A DNA stretch of 64,000 nt from Thermocoleostomius sinensis A174 (GCF_026802175.1 NZ_CP113797.1:4565026-4629025), one strand, 5' to 3'; counted from the stretch's first letter, positions 28,905 through 39,615 are shown. The notes: generated by a model not told the origin, from the letters alone. Numbers and translations are program-made.

Positions 28905-29036
28905 CCGTTAAGCTCGCTGGCGTTCCATTGGTGCGGTAGTTTGAAAGCATTTTCTGGCGTCGCTGGTCAATCGTCGCTGCAAAACCTAAGATCAGAAATC
29001 ACACGACCCCATCGATCGAACGGAAACGAAATAGTG

Positions 29037-30812
29037 ATGAGCAAGAACCGTCGTCGGCTAAGCTTCCTGTTAATGGGTGTACTGACCTGGGTAGCTGCCT
29101 TTGCCTTGTCTGCCTGTCGTCCGATGTTGATGAGCACAGCGGCCGAACCCCCTTTGGCCTTTAGCGTCATCAGCGACCCCAAAACCTTTAACTATGTCGT
29201 CAGCAACGAAGCTTCCAATGTCTTCAGTTATATCTATGAAGGGCTGGTTACGGAAGATGGCCTGACGGGTGAAATAATTCCAGCCTTGGCAGAATCGTGG
29301 GAGCAATCGCCCGATGGGTTGCAGATTGTCTTTACATTGCGCGAAGGGTTGCGTTGGTCCGATGGAGAACCGCTGACTGCCGATGATGTGGTGTTTACCT
29401 ACAACGATCTTTACTTTAACGAAGCCATTCCGACGGCGATTCGCGATATTTTGCGAATTGGTGAATCTGGAGCGTTACCGACGGTGCAAAAGCTAGACGA
29501 TCGCCGTATTCAGTTTTCTACTCCAGAACCCTTCGCTCCGTTTTTACGTAACACCGGACTAGCCATTTTGCCGGCTCATGCTCTACGAGACTCTGTGAAT
29601 CAAACCGATGCCCAGGGCAATCTTTTGTTCCTTTCCAAATGGGGGACAGATACAAACCCTGCTGAGGTAGTGTGCAATGGCTTATATCAGCTAGAAAGCT
29701 TCAGCCCAGGGCAACGGGTAGTGTTTCGGCGGAATCCCTATTACTGGCGCAGGGATGAGCAGGGCAATCCCCAACCTTATATCGATCGCCTGGTGTGGCA
29801 AACAGTGGAATCGACCGATAGTGCATTAGTGCAGTTTCGATCAGGCGGACTGGATATTCTCAGCGTTCAGCCTGACTATTTTTCTCTGTTGAAACGAGAA
29901 GAAGACCGGGGCGGCTTCAGCATATACAATGGTGGACCGGCATCGGGAACGAATTATCTAGCATTTAACTTGAATCAAGGCAGTCGGGGTGGTAATCCAC
30001 TCGTTAGTCCGATCAAGTCCCGCTGGTTTAATACGCTGGCCTTTCGGCAAGCCGTTGCCCATGCCATCGATCGACCTCGGATGGTGAACAACATTTTTCG
30101 GGGACTGGGCGAGCTACAAAATTCGCCGATCTCTGTACAAAGTCCTTACTTTTTATCACCGGAAGACGGTCTACCTATCTATGACTATGATCCAGAAAGA
30201 GCCAAACAGCTTTTACTGGAAGCTGGATTTCAATATGATGCCTTCAATCGTTTACAAGATGCCGAGGGTAACTTAGTGCGCTTCACCCTGATTACTAATT
30301 CTGGTAACAAAATTCGTGAAGCTATGGGGGCACAAATCAAAAGCGATTTAGCTCGAATCGGCATTCAGGTTGACTTCACTCCCCTTGCGTTCAATACCGT
30401 TGTCGGTAAGCTGCGGGCGTCGTTAGATTGGGAAGCCTGCTTGCTCGGTTTTACAGGGGGAATTGAACCCAACAGTGGGGCAAATGTGTGGCAACCTGAT
30501 GGAGCGTCCCATCACTTCAACAAAGCGGCACAACCAGGAGAACCGCCGATCGAAGGACGGGTGGTAGCTGACTGGGAAGCCGAAATTGGGCGACTCTACA
30601 CTGAAGGCGCACGTACCCTAGATGAAGCTCAGCGTAGGGAGATCTATGCCCAGTCTCAGATTATCACCCAAGAGAACTTACCCATGATTTATCTAGTTAA
30701 TCCGCTTACCTTTTCGGCCGTGCGCGATCGATTACAGCCGATCAAGTTTTCGTCAATCGGGGGTGCCTTGTGGAATCTGTACGAATTGCGGATTCAAGAC
30801 AGCGCATCCTAG
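29037..30812 (+). CDS. ABC transporter substrate-binding lipoprotein, family 5
   Basis: Oligopeptide/nickel-type solute-binding protein (SBP_bac_5) of about 591 residues. From ATG 29037 the signal peptide MSKNRRRLSFLLMGVLTWVA leads to the lipobox FALSAC. Family blocks: SDPKTFNYVVSNEASNVFSY, ALAESWEQSPDGLQIVFTLR, LRWSDGEPLTADDVVFTYND, NGLYQLESFSPGQRVVFRRN, and RQAVAHAIDRPRMV. No permease or ATPase gene is next to it, so it works with a transporter encoded elsewhere. An in-frame longer start (28941) would put 32 polar residues before the signal peptide. Confidence 0.9.
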   Translation: MSKNRRRLSFLLMGVLTWVAAFALSACRPMLMSTAAEPPLAFSVISDPKTFNYVVSNEASNVFSYIYEGLVTEDGLTGEIIPALAESWEQSPDGLQIVFTLREGLRWSDGEPLTADDVVFTYNDLYFNEAIPTAIRDILRIGESGALPTVQKLDDRRIQFSTPEPFAPFLRNTGLAILPAHALRDSVNQTDAQGNLLFLSKWGTDTNPAEVVCNGLYQLESFSPGQRVVFRRNPYYWRRDEQGNPQPYIDRLVWQTVESTDSALVQFRSGGLDILSVQPDYFSLLKREEDRGGFSIYNGGPASGTNYLAFNLNQGSRGGNPLVSPIKSRWFNTLAFRQAVAHAIDRPRMVNNIFRGLGELQNSPISVQSPYFLSPEDGLPIYDYDPERAKQLLLEAGFQYDAFNRLQDAEGNLVRFTLITNSGNKIREAMGAQIKSDLARIGIQVDFTPLAFNTVVGKLRASLDWEACLLGFTGGIEPNSGANVWQPDGASHHFNKAAQPGEPPIEGRVVADWEAEIGRLYTEGARTLDEAQRREIYAQSQIITQENLPMIYLVNPLTFSAVRDRLQPIKFSSIGGALWNLYELRIQDSAS

Positions 30813-30819
30813 AAAACGG

Positions 30820-30839
30820 GCTTGCCTCTATAAGCAAGC
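30820..30839 (+). terminator. Hairpin after the substrate-binding protein gene
   Basis: GCTTGC and GCAAGC pair perfectly over 6 bp with an 8-base loop, seven bases after the stop codon. No T-run follows; weak support. Confidence 0.4.
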
Positions 30840-30925
30840 TTAAGAATGCTGGTAGTACAGCTAGAAGCAAGTTAATCAACGTAAACTTAAGAAAACTTAA
30901 GAAATAGTGATCCGTTTATCGCAAA

Positions 30926-31456
30926 CTAACTCGATCGGCGGATCTTCTTCGTCAAGGGATGTTCTGCTGTGCTCTGCCGTTCTGACCAAATATCCATCAT
31001 GCGTTTAGAAAAATAGCGAATTTGATCTTCTTCGTCCAGCATGGCAGCGTAATCTCCGGCACTTTGCAGATACAGAAATTTTTCAGCTTGCAGTTTTTGC
31101 TGAATTCCACGTGATTGTATCCAAATTTTCTGAGCATTTGTTTGACCTAATAAGGTTGTGAACAGCGTTGCCACGCCGCTAAGGGCTGGAACACTCCATT
31201 CATAACCTCGCAACCGATCGCTAGTCGCCAATGCTGCCAAAATTGTTGTGGTCAGTGCCAAACCAATTCCAAATAGTTTCAGCCGCTGAAACCCACGTCG
31301 ATGCTCTGTCGCTTCTTTTTGAAACTGTGTAATCAATCGATCGCATTCTGCCAGTGCATCTTGTTGACGTTGGTGTAACGGGTACTGTAATTCGTTTAGC
31401 GAAAGCTGCATCGAGTCTGGCGAATGCGCATTGTTCCTCAATTTATCTCCTAACAT
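30926..31456 (-). CDS. DUF4231 (SLATT-like) two-TM protein
   Basis: 176 residues. Two adjacent hydrophobic helices (LFGIGLALTTTILAALAT at about 62-79 and WSVPALSGVATLFTTLLG at about 87-104) sit between a charged N-terminal helix (QQDALAECDRLITQFQKEAT) and a C-terminal helical part (IQSRGIQQKLQAEKFLYLQS). This is the layout of DUF4231, related to the SLATT 2TM proteins proposed as membrane effectors in nucleotide-signalling conflict systems. No nucleotide-cyclase partner is adjacent, so a defence role is not shown here. Confidence 0.75.
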   Translation of the reverse strand: MLGDKLRNNAHSPDSMQLSLNELQYPLHQRQQDALAECDRLITQFQKEATEHRRGFQRLKLFGIGLALTTTILAALATSDRLRGYEWSVPALSGVATLFTTLLGQTNAQKIWIQSRGIQQKLQAEKFLYLQSAGDYAAMLDEEDQIRYFSKRMMDIWSERQSTAEHPLTKKIRRSS

Positions 31457-31805
31457 ACTCTATTCCTAACCAACAAGCAGGATTAATATAATCCTTTATT
31501 AGTGATTACGAGATTATTCGGAGAAAACTGGAAGAAATTTTAGCCTTTGCTGTAATGAAACTGATTGCTAGACACCAAACAGAGCTACGGACTACTCTGT
31601 TGCGCTAGGAGTCTGTCACCTGTGTAAGTTGCGGCATTTGCCCTCATCCCTCAACTCCTGTTCCTCTATGTCAGAGCAAGGGGAGAAAGACTTTAAAGCT
31701 CCTTCTCAAGCTTGGGAGAGGGATTTAGGGCGAGGGCACAAAGGTGATATGTACACGTGGCGCTCTTTGATCGCCGAAGCCAGTATTCCCTATTGCCTAA
31801 TCGTC
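31457..31805. other. 349-bp region with a palindromic repeat element
   Basis: Holds AGGATTA-ATA-TAATCCT near 31479-31495 in the promoter area of the leftward DUF4231 gene and the imperfect palindrome at 31639-31738. No protein-like reading frame. Confidence 0.6.
31639..31738. repeat. About 100-bp imperfect palindromic element, MITE-like
   Basis: The left end TGCCCTCATCCCTC and the right end GAGGGATTTAGGGCGAGGGCA are imperfect inverted copies of each other, with C-rich left and G-rich right halves. It contains AAGCTTGGGAGAGGG, typical of dispersed non-coding palindromes seen in filamentous cyanobacteria. A similar CCCTCATCCC core occurs at 58281-58290 and a G-rich fragment at about 42666-42693. 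Confidence 0.55.
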
Positions 31806-33110
31806 CTATGATTCTTGTGGGCTACGGGCTGGAATAACAATCTGAAATTCTGTCCCTTCAGATGCCGTGTGATATGTCAACGTTCCTCCGTGCTTACCCA
31901 CAACAATTTGATAACTAGTGGGCAATCCCAGTCCTGTTCCCTGTCCAACCGATTTAGTAGTGAAAAATGGTTCAAATAAACGCGCTCGAATCGCTTCCGG
32001 AATGCCCAATCCATTATCTTTGATTGAAATTTGAATCATGTCTCGATCGATCACCTTAGTTTCAATCCAGAGCGTGGGTTCATAGGCAACCTGCTTATAG
32101 TGTTGACTTGCTACTTCTAGCGCATCAATGGCATTCGACAATAAGTTGAAAAATACCTGATTTAACTGTCTCGCATAACAGGTCACGATCGGCAAATTTC
32201 CATAGTGCTTAACTACTTTAATTGAAGTCGTTGCAGAAGTTGTTACTTGAATTGTGAGGCGATGATTCAACAACAATAATGTGCTATCGAGACCATGATG
32301 TACATTAACAGGTTTAATATCGGACTCATCAAGATGCGAGAAAATTCGTAGAGCTAAAATGATCGCGCAAATTCGCTCTACTCCAGTTTGCATAGAACCG
32401 AACAATTTCTTTAAGTCACATAGCAAAAAATCCAAATCTATCTCATTTATTACTTGTTGAATGGCAGGCGTTGGTTGAGGATATTCTGTTTGATATAGCT
32501 TGATGAGCTTTAATAGATCTTGAATATAGTCGCCAGCAGGTGACAGATTACCTGCAATAAAGTTAACGGGATTATTGAATTCATGTGCAATTCCTGCCAC
32601 AAACTGTCCTAATCCAATCAGTTTTTCTTTTTGAATTAACTGTGCTTGTGTTGTTTTGAGGTGATCTAATGCTTGTCGAAGTTGTTCGTTTTGTACATGC
32701 AGTTGTGTTTGCAAATCCTGGATCGTCAATTGATGTTGAATGCGGGCTAATACTTCTTCAATTTGAAATGGTTTTGTGACATAATCGGCTCCGCCAACTT
32801 GAAATGCTTTCACTTTATCTAATACATCATCAAGAGCGCTTAAGAAAATGACCGGAATTTGAGCCGTTCGTCGATCGTTTCTCAATTCTTGGCATACTTG
32901 ATATCCAGACATATCAGGCATATTAATATCCAGTAAAATTAAATCAGGAATGGTTGTACGAATTGCCATAAGCGCCATTTTTCCACTAATAGCTTTGCGA
33001 ACATGATAGCCTTGTTTTAAGAGTATTGTTGAAAGGACGCGAACATTGTCTGGAATATCGTCCACAACCAAAATATCAGCTTTTAATTCATTATCAATCA
33101 GAATGTTCAT
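31806..33110 (-). CDS. REC domain-containing histidine kinase
   Basis: 434 residues: an N-terminal receiver (12-130; phospho-acceptor D61 in LILLDINMPD; K113 in VTKPFQ), a coiled coil (QDLQTQLHVQNEQLRQALDH), an HisKA domain with H176 in FVAGIAHEFNNPVNFI, and an HATPase with NLLSNAIDALE, DNGLGIP and GTGLGLPTSY. Cytoplasmic; the receiver would sense phosphate from another kinase. Last of three co-directed signalling genes, 82 bases after the GGDEF-EAL gene. Confidence 0.92.
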   Translation of the reverse strand: MNILIDNELKADILVVDDIPDNVRVLSTILLKQGYHVRKAISGKMALMAIRTTIPDLILLDINMPDMSGYQVCQELRNDRRTAQIPVIFLSALDDVLDKVKAFQVGGADYVTKPFQIEEVLARIQHQLTIQDLQTQLHVQNEQLRQALDHLKTTQAQLIQKEKLIGLGQFVAGIAHEFNNPVNFIAGNLSPAGDYIQDLLKLIKLYQTEYPQPTPAIQQVINEIDLDFLLCDLKKLFGSMQTGVERICAIILALRIFSHLDESDIKPVNVHHGLDSTLLLLNHRLTIQVTTSATTSIKVVKHYGNLPIVTCYARQLNQVFFNLLSNAIDALEVASQHYKQVAYEPTLWIETKVIDRDMIQISIKDNGLGIPEAIRARLFEPFFTTKSVGQGTGLGLPTSYQIVVGKHGGTLTYHTASEGTEFQIVIPARSPQES

Positions 33111-33192
33111 ATTTTCGACAATAAGGGATTTATTAAAAAGATTACGCTAATGTATTTTATTGTTTCTTATCTCTTTGGGCTGATTTTTATGC

Positions 33193-35019
33193 TTACCAAC
33201 AAGGATTTTTTATCAATAACTCGTTTGTTTCTGCAATAGATAAAGGTGCCGAGAATAAATATCCTTGTCCTAATTCACAGTTTAAATGCTTCAGAAGCGT
33301 CAATTGCTCAAGCGTTTCAATACCTTCGGCGACAACGCTCATTTGCATTGCTCTTGCAATACTAATAATGGCTGGAATTAAGCCAGAGTTTACAGAGGAT
33401 TTGGTTAATCGTTGAATAAACGATCGGTCAATTTTCAAACTGTCTGCCGGAAAGGCTTGCAAATAACTTAATGACGAATATCCTGTGCCAAAATCATCAA
33501 TACTAAGATGGATTCTTCGCTTTTTCAATTGCTTTAAGATACTGGTAACAAGCTTCGTATTATTCATGATGTTGCTCTCGGTAATTTCTAACTTTAAATG
33601 AAATGGGCTGATCTGCGTTTCAAATAAAATTTGGTCGATTTGTTGAATGAGATTCGTTTGCACAAATTGTCGTGCAGATAGGTTAATGCTGACACTAAAT
33701 CGCTGATCTACAAGTCCTTGTTGTTGCCAGTTACGTAACTGTTGGCAAGCCGTGCGGATCACCCACTCGCCAATTGAAAGAATTAAACCTGTCTCTTCAG
33801 CAATTGGAATAAACTCGATAGGTGAAATGAATCCTTGTTGTGGGTGCTGCCAGCGTAAAAGTGCCTCTAGTCCAGTGATGTGTCCCGTTGTCAGAGAAAC
33901 GATCGGCTGATAATGCAACACAAATTCCTGTGCCTCCAAAGCCCGACGCATATCGGTTTCAAGTTGCAGCAGACGCAAGACTGCTTCGTGCATCGCCGTA
34001 TCAAAGACCTGATACTGAGCTTTTCCGAGTGCCTTAGCTCGATACATGGCTGTGTCTGCATCTCGTAACACATGCTCGGATTTTGTATAGCCTGCATGTC
34101 CCAAAACAATGCCGACGCTGGCTCCCGTAAATACTTGCCATTGTCTAATCTCAAACGGAGAGGCAAACATATCAAGTAGCATTTGAGCTAATTGAATGGC
34201 GCTATCTAGATTTGGCACATTTGGCATTAAAATCGCAAACTCATCACCTCCTAGGCGTGCGATCGTATCTGTCTGTTTCACGTAATGTTGCAAGCGCTGG
34301 GCAATGGCAATTAATAATTCATCTCCAACCAAATGTCCTAGAGAATCATTGATGACTTTGAAGCGATCGCAATCTAGAAACAAAACTGCAAACAAATACG
34401 AGGAATTGCAACTTGTATGTTTTATTTCTTTATTTAATCGATCGATAAACAACGATCGATTGGGTAAACCGGTAAGAGCGTCATAAAATGCCATTTCCAG
34501 TAATTGGGACTGAACTCGCTTGCGTTCAATAATTTCCTGAATGAGTTCTCGATTGAGGTCTTCTAACTGTCGAGTGCGTTCTTCTACTCGCTTCTCTAAT
34601 TCAGCGTTTAATTGCCGAATATCCCTGCTTCGCTGTCCCAACATCAGTTGAGTTTGAACCCGTGTCAATACTTCTTCAAACTGGAACGGTTTGGTAATGT
34701 AGTCTACGGCTCCCAGTTGAAACGCTTTGACTTTATCGAATGTCTCGTTTAGGGCGCTCAGAAAAATGATGGGAATGTCTGCTGTTGCTGGCACTGACTT
34801 TAAATGTTGACAAACCTGATATCCATCCATATCTGGCATCATGATATCTAGTAGAATCAAATCAGGAATAACCGTTTGAGCAGCCACAAGCGCTGCTTGT
34901 CCACTCAATGCCTTGCGAACAACACAGTCGCTCTGTTTGCTGAGCATGACAGAGAGTAAGCGCAGATTTTCAGGAGTATCATCGACAATTAGAATGTCGG
35001 CGGCTGGAAGGTGGTTCAC
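33193..35019 (-). CDS. REC-GGDEF-EAL cyclic-di-GMP enzyme
   Basis: 608 residues, GTG start overlapping the stop of the preceding kinase gene (GTGA). Receiver 7-125 with D58 ([10 protein letters not shown]) and K110; coiled coil 135-175 ([19 protein letters not shown]); GGDEF at 257-261, intact; EAL domain with EALL at 385-388, SINLS, LEITES, DDFGTG, LKID, AEGIET all present. The inhibitory site reads KQTD instead of RxxD, so product inhibition of the cyclase may be lost. Both a diguanylate cyclase and a phosphodiesterase are plausible; its receiver is the obvious target of the adjoining kinases. Confidence 0.93.
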   Translation of the reverse strand: MNHLPAADILIVDDTPENLRLLSVMLSKQSDCVVRKALSGQAALVAAQTVIPDLILLDIMMPDMDGYQVCQHLKSVPATADIPIIFLSALNETFDKVKAFQLGAVDYITKPFQFEEVLTRVQTQLMLGQRSRDIRQLNAELEKRVEERTRQLEDLNRELIQEIIERKRVQSQLLEMAFYDALTGLPNRSLFIDRLNKEIKHTSCNSSYLFAVLFLDCDRFKVINDSLGHLVGDELLIAIAQRLQHYVKQTDTIARLGGDEFAILMPNVPNLDSAIQLAQMLLDMFASPFEIRQWQVFTGASVGIVLGHAGYTKSEHVLRDADTAMYRAKALGKAQYQVFDTAMHEAVLRLLQLETDMRRALEAQEFVLHYQPIVSLTTGHITGLEALLRWQHPQQGFISPIEFIPIAEETGLILSIGEWVIRTACQQLRNWQQQGLVDQRFSVSINLSARQFVQTNLIQQIDQILFETQISPFHLKLEITESNIMNNTKLVTSILKQLKKRRIHLSIDDFGTGYSSLSYLQAFPADSLKIDRSFIQRLTKSSVNSGLIPAIISIARAMQMSVVAEGIETLEQLTLLKHLNCELGQGYLFSAPLSIAETNELLIKNPCW

Positions 35020-38000
35020 GCTATGGGTTCCTTACGAAGGTTGGTTGATTCCATCAGCGCAATGATTTGAGCAAATTGAAAATTGCGTGCTAATGTCTCC
35101 AACACGCTTGCTAGTTTAGATGGAAGAGGAATTTGCTCAATCAGCTTAAAAATGAGGAGATCACTTCCTTGAGAAGCCGCATGGTAGAGTTGTTGTGTCC
35201 ATTCGGACGGCATCGCTCGGATAGTAGCTTCAATTTCTGTTTGACTATAACTAGTCTGATCAGTATGCGGTGTATGGTCGCAATTTTGAGAAGATGGCGC
35301 TTGCCAAGTAGTAATCGAAGGTTGGGATTGAGGTTGCGAATTTAATGCATGATTAGAATTATCTTCTGTATTCCAAGTTGGAATTGTATCGGTATAGAGA
35401 TAGGTTAACTTTAAATGTTGCTCCATCTTCATCAGTAAATCAGCTTCTTGGAACGGCTTACTCACAAAATCATCGCAACCAGCGGTCAAAATTGACTGAC
35501 GCTGTTCTTCAAAAGCACTGGCTGTTAAGGCAATGATGATTGTGGGTTGAGGCATTGTCTGTGTTGGAAGCAGTAATCCTTGGGTTGCTTCTTTCTGGCG
35601 AATGCACTGAGTGGCTCTATAACCATCCATCACTGGCATTCGTATATCCATCCAGATCAGGTGCGGCTTCCAATCTTCCCACCGTTCAATAGCTTGCTGA
35701 CCGTTCTCTGCCTCCTCTACCTCAAATCCCAATGAACTCAAGAGCGTCACTAACAACAAACGGTTAGCGGGTTGATCTTCCACTACCAAAACTCGATAGG
35801 TAGGCTGATTGGGAGCAAGGCCGATCGCTTTACGGCGCTGGGGTGGTAAATACGCGATCGGAGATGGTTGGGCTGATTGCACATGAATATCAAGGGCAAA
35901 TGTAGCTCCCTGACCCACAACACTATGAACAGTAATTTCTCCACCCATCAGTGCCACAAATTTTTGACTAATAGCTAACCCCAAGCCAGTTCCTTGTTTG
36001 GATTGAAACCCTGATTGAGTTTGCTCAAATGGCTTGAATAGCTGCTTGAGTTCATCGGGGGCAATTCCAGGTCCAGTATCCTTAACTTCAATGTGTAGCT
36101 TCAAGGCGGATGCAGCCAATTCTTCATCTATCAAACTGACACGTAGGATAACATGACCTACTTTGGTGAACTTAATAGCATTACCAAGCAGATTAATTAG
36201 AATTTGGCGCAATTTACTTTCGTCAGTTTTGATAAATTGTGGTAGGTTGCTAGCATAGATCAGCATCAACTGTAATCCTTTCGATCGAGCGTGAAGCTGA
36301 AACATTTCCTCAAGGGAATGCAACAGACGATGCACATCGAACACCGTTTCATGCAGAATTGCGCGTCCTGCTTCAATTTTTGACATTTCCAAAATGTCAT
36401 TGATTAACCGTAAAAGGTGTTCACCGCTGCGATTAATAATATCGATATACTCCTGATGTTCCCTAGAAAGAGACGAGTCATCATTGAGGAGTTGTGCAAA
36501 TCCTAAAATTGCATTAAGTGGCGTTCGTAATTCATGACTCATGTTGGCCAAAAATTCACTTTTGGCTCGGTTGGCGGCATCAGCTACTTCTTTGGCTTTG
36601 CCCAGTTCTTCCGCTTGTCGCTGGGTTTGACCGAGCAATTCAGCTTGCTGGACAGCAACTCCTAGCTGAGTTCCAATTTGCCGCACAATTTGAATGTCGC
36701 TGTCTTGCCACTCACGAGGGGCTGTGTTTTGATAACTGGCTAACAATCCCCACAACTTGTTACTAGAGAAGATCGGAACAATAATGTAGGCTTGCGTTTG
36801 AATTTGTTCGAGAAGCTGAATATAGCAAGCCGTAAACCCAGCTTCATAAATATTAGAAACACAGCGATAGCCTTCACCATGGCGATACCGACCTCCTCGC
36901 GTTTCTTGAAGGTACGTATCTTGGATAGAGATATCTACCTGATTCAACTTGGCAATGGCGCAGTCTTTTTGCTCGATCGTTCTTTGGTTGAGCATCGAGG
37001 CTGTATCAGCGGCGGGAACGAGGGGTTTCCAGCCGGCCACCACCGACTCGGCAACGAATGACCCGCTCCAATCTAGATTAAATCGATACACAGCCACCCG
37101 ATCGCACTGAATGACTTGCCGAAGTTCGTCGGTTGTTGCCCTAAAAATTGTTTCCAAATCTAGCGTTTGCCGCATTCGTTGAATGACTTTTGCTAAAGCC
37201 CGTTCTCGTTCTGCGACTTGCAACAATTCAAGTTCTGCACGTTTCTGTGTTGTGATATCGCTAAAGGTACAGACAACTAATTCGACAGTGCCACGAGTGG
37301 TGGCAAACGGTTCAGCATTGACCAAAAGCCAGCGTTTTTCAGAACTGTGCGGAGATACAATTCCCATCATCACATCACGCACAGAGTTACGTTCGGCAAT
37401 CGATCGCTGGACAGGTAGCTCTTGCAGAGCAAACAAACAGCCATCCTCTCGAAACACCGTCCAGCCTACCCCAAACACCCGAGGAGACTGTTGGCGATCG
37501 CTCAAATTAAGCAGTCGTTCGGCCGCTTGATTGCTAATCAAGATCTCAGCCTTGTCGTTTAATAGCAATACACCAACTTGCATCTCGCGGATCAACATGC
37601 GGAATCGTTTCTCGCTTTCTTGCAGCATTTGCTGTTGCAGAAACTGGGTAGCGATGCGTTGATCGAATACTGAAATGATTAAGCTGAGAATCAGCAAGAT
37701 GATGGTTGCAAAACCAATAGCGATTGCTAGAAAGAGTGGATCGATGGAATAGAAAGATGAAACTGTGGGGCGATTGGTTGGCAAGAAATGAGTTGCTGCC
37801 ATTCCTGTATAGTGCATTCCAGTGATGGCAACGCTCATGACCCCTGCACTTGTCAGTTTTTGCCAAACGATGTGGTTGACTAGGGTTTGGGCCCGAAACG
37901 CTAGCCACAGAGCCATAATTGAGGCAACAATTGCGATGCCGATTGAAAGCACCACCAGGTAATGTGTATAGTGAATGTCTGCCTGAAGTTGCATAGCAGC

Positions 38001-38378
38001 CATTCCTGTATAGTGCATCCAAGCAATGGCAATCCCCATGCAAATTCCTCCCAACAGTAATCGTTCAATTGCATGAGGTTGGCTCAACAACCAAAGGGCT
38101 AGTCCAGAAGCGAAAATAGCCCACAACAAAGACAATAGCGTTGGTGAGACCCTATAGCTAACTGACAACGGCAAGTGTAAAGCTAGCATCGAGACAAAAT
38201 GCATTGACCAAATGCCAACACCGATGACAGTGGCTCCACCAATTAACCATTGCGGTAAGTTCTGTACTTGCTTAATTCGTACCGCCAAATCCATTGCCGT
38301 ATATGAGGTAAGCAGGGCAATGGCAAATGACAGCGCTACTAAACCAAGATTGTACGATCCTGAAATGTGATGCTCCAT
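35016..38378 (-). CDS. MHYT-PAS-GAF hybrid histidine kinase with C-terminal receiver
   Basis: 1120 residues. Seven hydrophobic segments in 1-240 carry the MHYT repeats (MHF at 59, MHYT at 121 and 188), a predicted copper or gas/redox-sensing membrane module. PAS about 255-375. GAF about 395-580, similar to cyanobacteriochrome GAFs: [16 protein letters not shown] carries C518 but has Tyr519 where the CH pair normally has His. HisKA with H615 ([12 protein letters not shown]), HATPase with [17 protein letters not shown] and [10 protein letters not shown], then a receiver with D911 ([14 protein letters not shown]). The C-terminal ~120 residues are polar, possibly Hpt-like but without a clear His motif. 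Starts 73 bases after the tail-protein gene; overlaps the next gene by 4 bases. Confidence 0.93.
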   Translation of the reverse strand: MEHHISGSYNLGLVALSFAIALLTSYTAMDLAVRIKQVQNLPQWLIGGATVIGVGIWSMHFVSMLALHLPLSVSYRVSPTLLSLLWAIFASGLALWLLSQPHAIERLLLGGICMGIAIAWMHYTGMAAMQLQADIHYTHYLVVLSIGIAIVASIMALWLAFRAQTLVNHIVWQKLTSAGVMSVAITGMHYTGMAATHFLPTNRPTVSSFYSIDPLFLAIAIGFATIILLILSLIISVFDQRIATQFLQQQMLQESEKRFRMLIREMQVGVLLLNDKAEILISNQAAERLLNLSDRQQSPRVFGVGWTVFREDGCLFALQELPVQRSIAERNSVRDVMMGIVSPHSSEKRWLLVNAEPFATTRGTVELVVCTFSDITTQKRAELELLQVAERERALAKVIQRMRQTLDLETIFRATTDELRQVIQCDRVAVYRFNLDWSGSFVAESVVAGWKPLVPAADTASMLNQRTIEQKDCAIAKLNQVDISIQDTYLQETRGGRYRHGEGYRCVSNIYEAGFTACYIQLLEQIQTQAYIIVPIFSSNKLWGLLASYQNTAPREWQDSDIQIVRQIGTQLGVAVQQAELLGQTQRQAEELGKAKEVADAANRAKSEFLANMSHELRTPLNAILGFAQLLNDDSSLSREHQEYIDIINRSGEHLLRLINDILEMSKIEAGRAILHETVFDVHRLLHSLEEMFQLHARSKGLQLMLIYASNLPQFIKTDESKLRQILINLLGNAIKFTKVGHVILRVSLIDEELAASALKLHIEVKDTGPGIAPDELKQLFKPFEQTQSGFQSKQGTGLGLAISQKFVALMGGEITVHSVVGQGATFALDIHVQSAQPSPIAYLPPQRRKAIGLAPNQPTYRVLVVEDQPANRLLLVTLLSSLGFEVEEAENGQQAIERWEDWKPHLIWMDIRMPVMDGYRATQCIRQKEATQGLLLPTQTMPQPTIIIALTASAFEEQRQSILTAGCDDFVSKPFQEADLLMKMEQHLKLTYLYTDTIPTWNTEDNSNHALNSQPQSQPSITTWQAPSSQNCDHTPHTDQTSYSQTEIEATIRAMPSEWTQQLYHAASQGSDLLIFKLIEQIPLPSKLASVLETLARNFQFAQIIALMESTNLRKEPIA

Positions 38379-38451
38379 ATCCCCAGAATTCCCTGAAAAG
38401 CATTCACATTAACGCTGCCTTCTGGCATATGACCTCATCCGGTTGGTCTCG

Positions 38452-39615
38452 CTAGTCGGCTGCTTCTGTAGGCTTGTGGATTGTTAAATCATAGGTGGAG
38501 AAAGCAGGTTTTTCTCGATCGATAATTTCTTCAATTAAGTTGCGATCGAGATGCTGTCCATGTTTTAGGCGAAGTTGCACAATGAAGTGATATGGACGAC
38601 CCCCACCCAGAACCGTATTTGGACCTAAAACAGTATTCAATCCAGTCGAAGACTGACCCAAAACTAATTTAGGAGAAGATTGTCCCAAAACTAATCCATG
38701 CTGAGTATCATCGCGAATTTCAATTTGATTGTTGTCCAATCCAGTATAGAGATGCAAATAGGCTTGTAACCCTTTACGAGTGCCGCGCCAGCGATAGAGG
38801 GGGATCGCATCATGAATCAGACGCCGCTGTTGCTCAAGGCTCCAGCGTGGATCGATCGGGCACGCAACCCACTGTGCCAGAAAAGGAAGCAAGGCTTCAG
38901 GAGCGGTGAGCGGATTGAGATAGGCCCAAAGCGTATCGATCGTCTGCACCACCGGATCAAAAGCTTGCTCGAAGATGCTGAGAAACCGCTTGGTAAAATC
39001 ATGCGCGCGATAGATTGCAGGTAGGAAATTTTGGTAAGAACTGCGGGGGCGAGCATATAGCTCAATCTCTTGCTGCTTCATCAATTCTAGTGAAGTATCT
39101 GACCACTGCATCTTGGCTAACAGCCTGATTTGCACCTGATAGTCTAGTTTGAACGGTTGGATTATCTGACTTGTGGCGAAAGCAGCTTCAAAAAAATCGG
39201 CAGGTAACTGAAATCGAATCACTTGTTGGATAGATCGGGTGGGTTCAAGAACCCGATCGGGCTGATTTGCTTCTACCGACTTTGGCGAATTGGATGTTTC
39301 AAGCAAAGGCTTGGAATAATTGCACCAGTTGGTTGGAGATAGGAAGTCCCCATGCTGTGGAAAATTTCCCTGCACTTGCAGTTCCCAAACTAAACCATCC
39401 TCGTCTTCGTTCTTCACCTCAACCAACAGTTCAGCAGGCTCTCCAGGATACAGAATCAATGATGGACGCTCGAGCGCAGTAACGTTCTCTGCCTTATAAA
39501 GCTGTTGGGACTCATACATGTCACTCCACTCAGGTAGCTGCATAGAGATGACAGACATGTTGATCTTAGGCTGAGGGCTAGCGATTTGAGGGGCGCGAAA
39601 AGTAGCTTGAGTCAT
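38452..39615 (-). CDS. Contractile injection system tail protein, TIGR02242 type
   Basis: 387 residues. The first half is a beta-rich domain (LILYPGEPAELLVEVKNEDE). The second half is the tail-protein-I-like domain: SSYQNFLPAIYRAHDFTKRF, FLSIFEQAFDPVVQTIDTLW, PEALLPFLAQWVACPIDPRW and RLIHDAIPLYRWRGTRKGLQ, matching the phage tail-like proteins next to baseplate-J proteins in extracellular contractile injection systems (Afp12-like position). Residues 308-339 hold four VLG units (VLGQSS twice, then VLGPN and VLGGG). Third of three baseplate genes, 216 bases after the J-like gene. Confidence 0.85.
   Translation of the reverse strand: MTQATFRAPQIASPQPKINMSVISMQLPEWSDMYESQQLYKAENVTALERPSLILYPGEPAELLVEVKNEDEDGLVWELQVQGNFPQHGDFLSPTNWCNYSKPLLETSNSPKSVEANQPDRVLEPTRSIQQVIRFQLPADFFEAAFATSQIIQPFKLDYQVQIRLLAKMQWSDTSLELMKQQEIELYARPRSSYQNFLPAIYRAHDFTKRFLSIFEQAFDPVVQTIDTLWAYLNPLTAPEALLPFLAQWVACPIDPRWSLEQQRRLIHDAIPLYRWRGTRKGLQAYLHLYTGLDNNQIEIRDDTQHGLVLGQSSPKLVLGQSSTGLNTVLGPNTVLGGGRPYHFIVQLRLKHGQHLDRNLIEEIIDREKPAFSTYDLTIHKPTEAAD

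Noticed and set aside
36815-36835. Calling the MHYT kinase a cyanobacteriochrome
   Set aside because: The His of the Cys-His pair is Tyr and the sequence alone does not show bilin binding; kept only as a finding.
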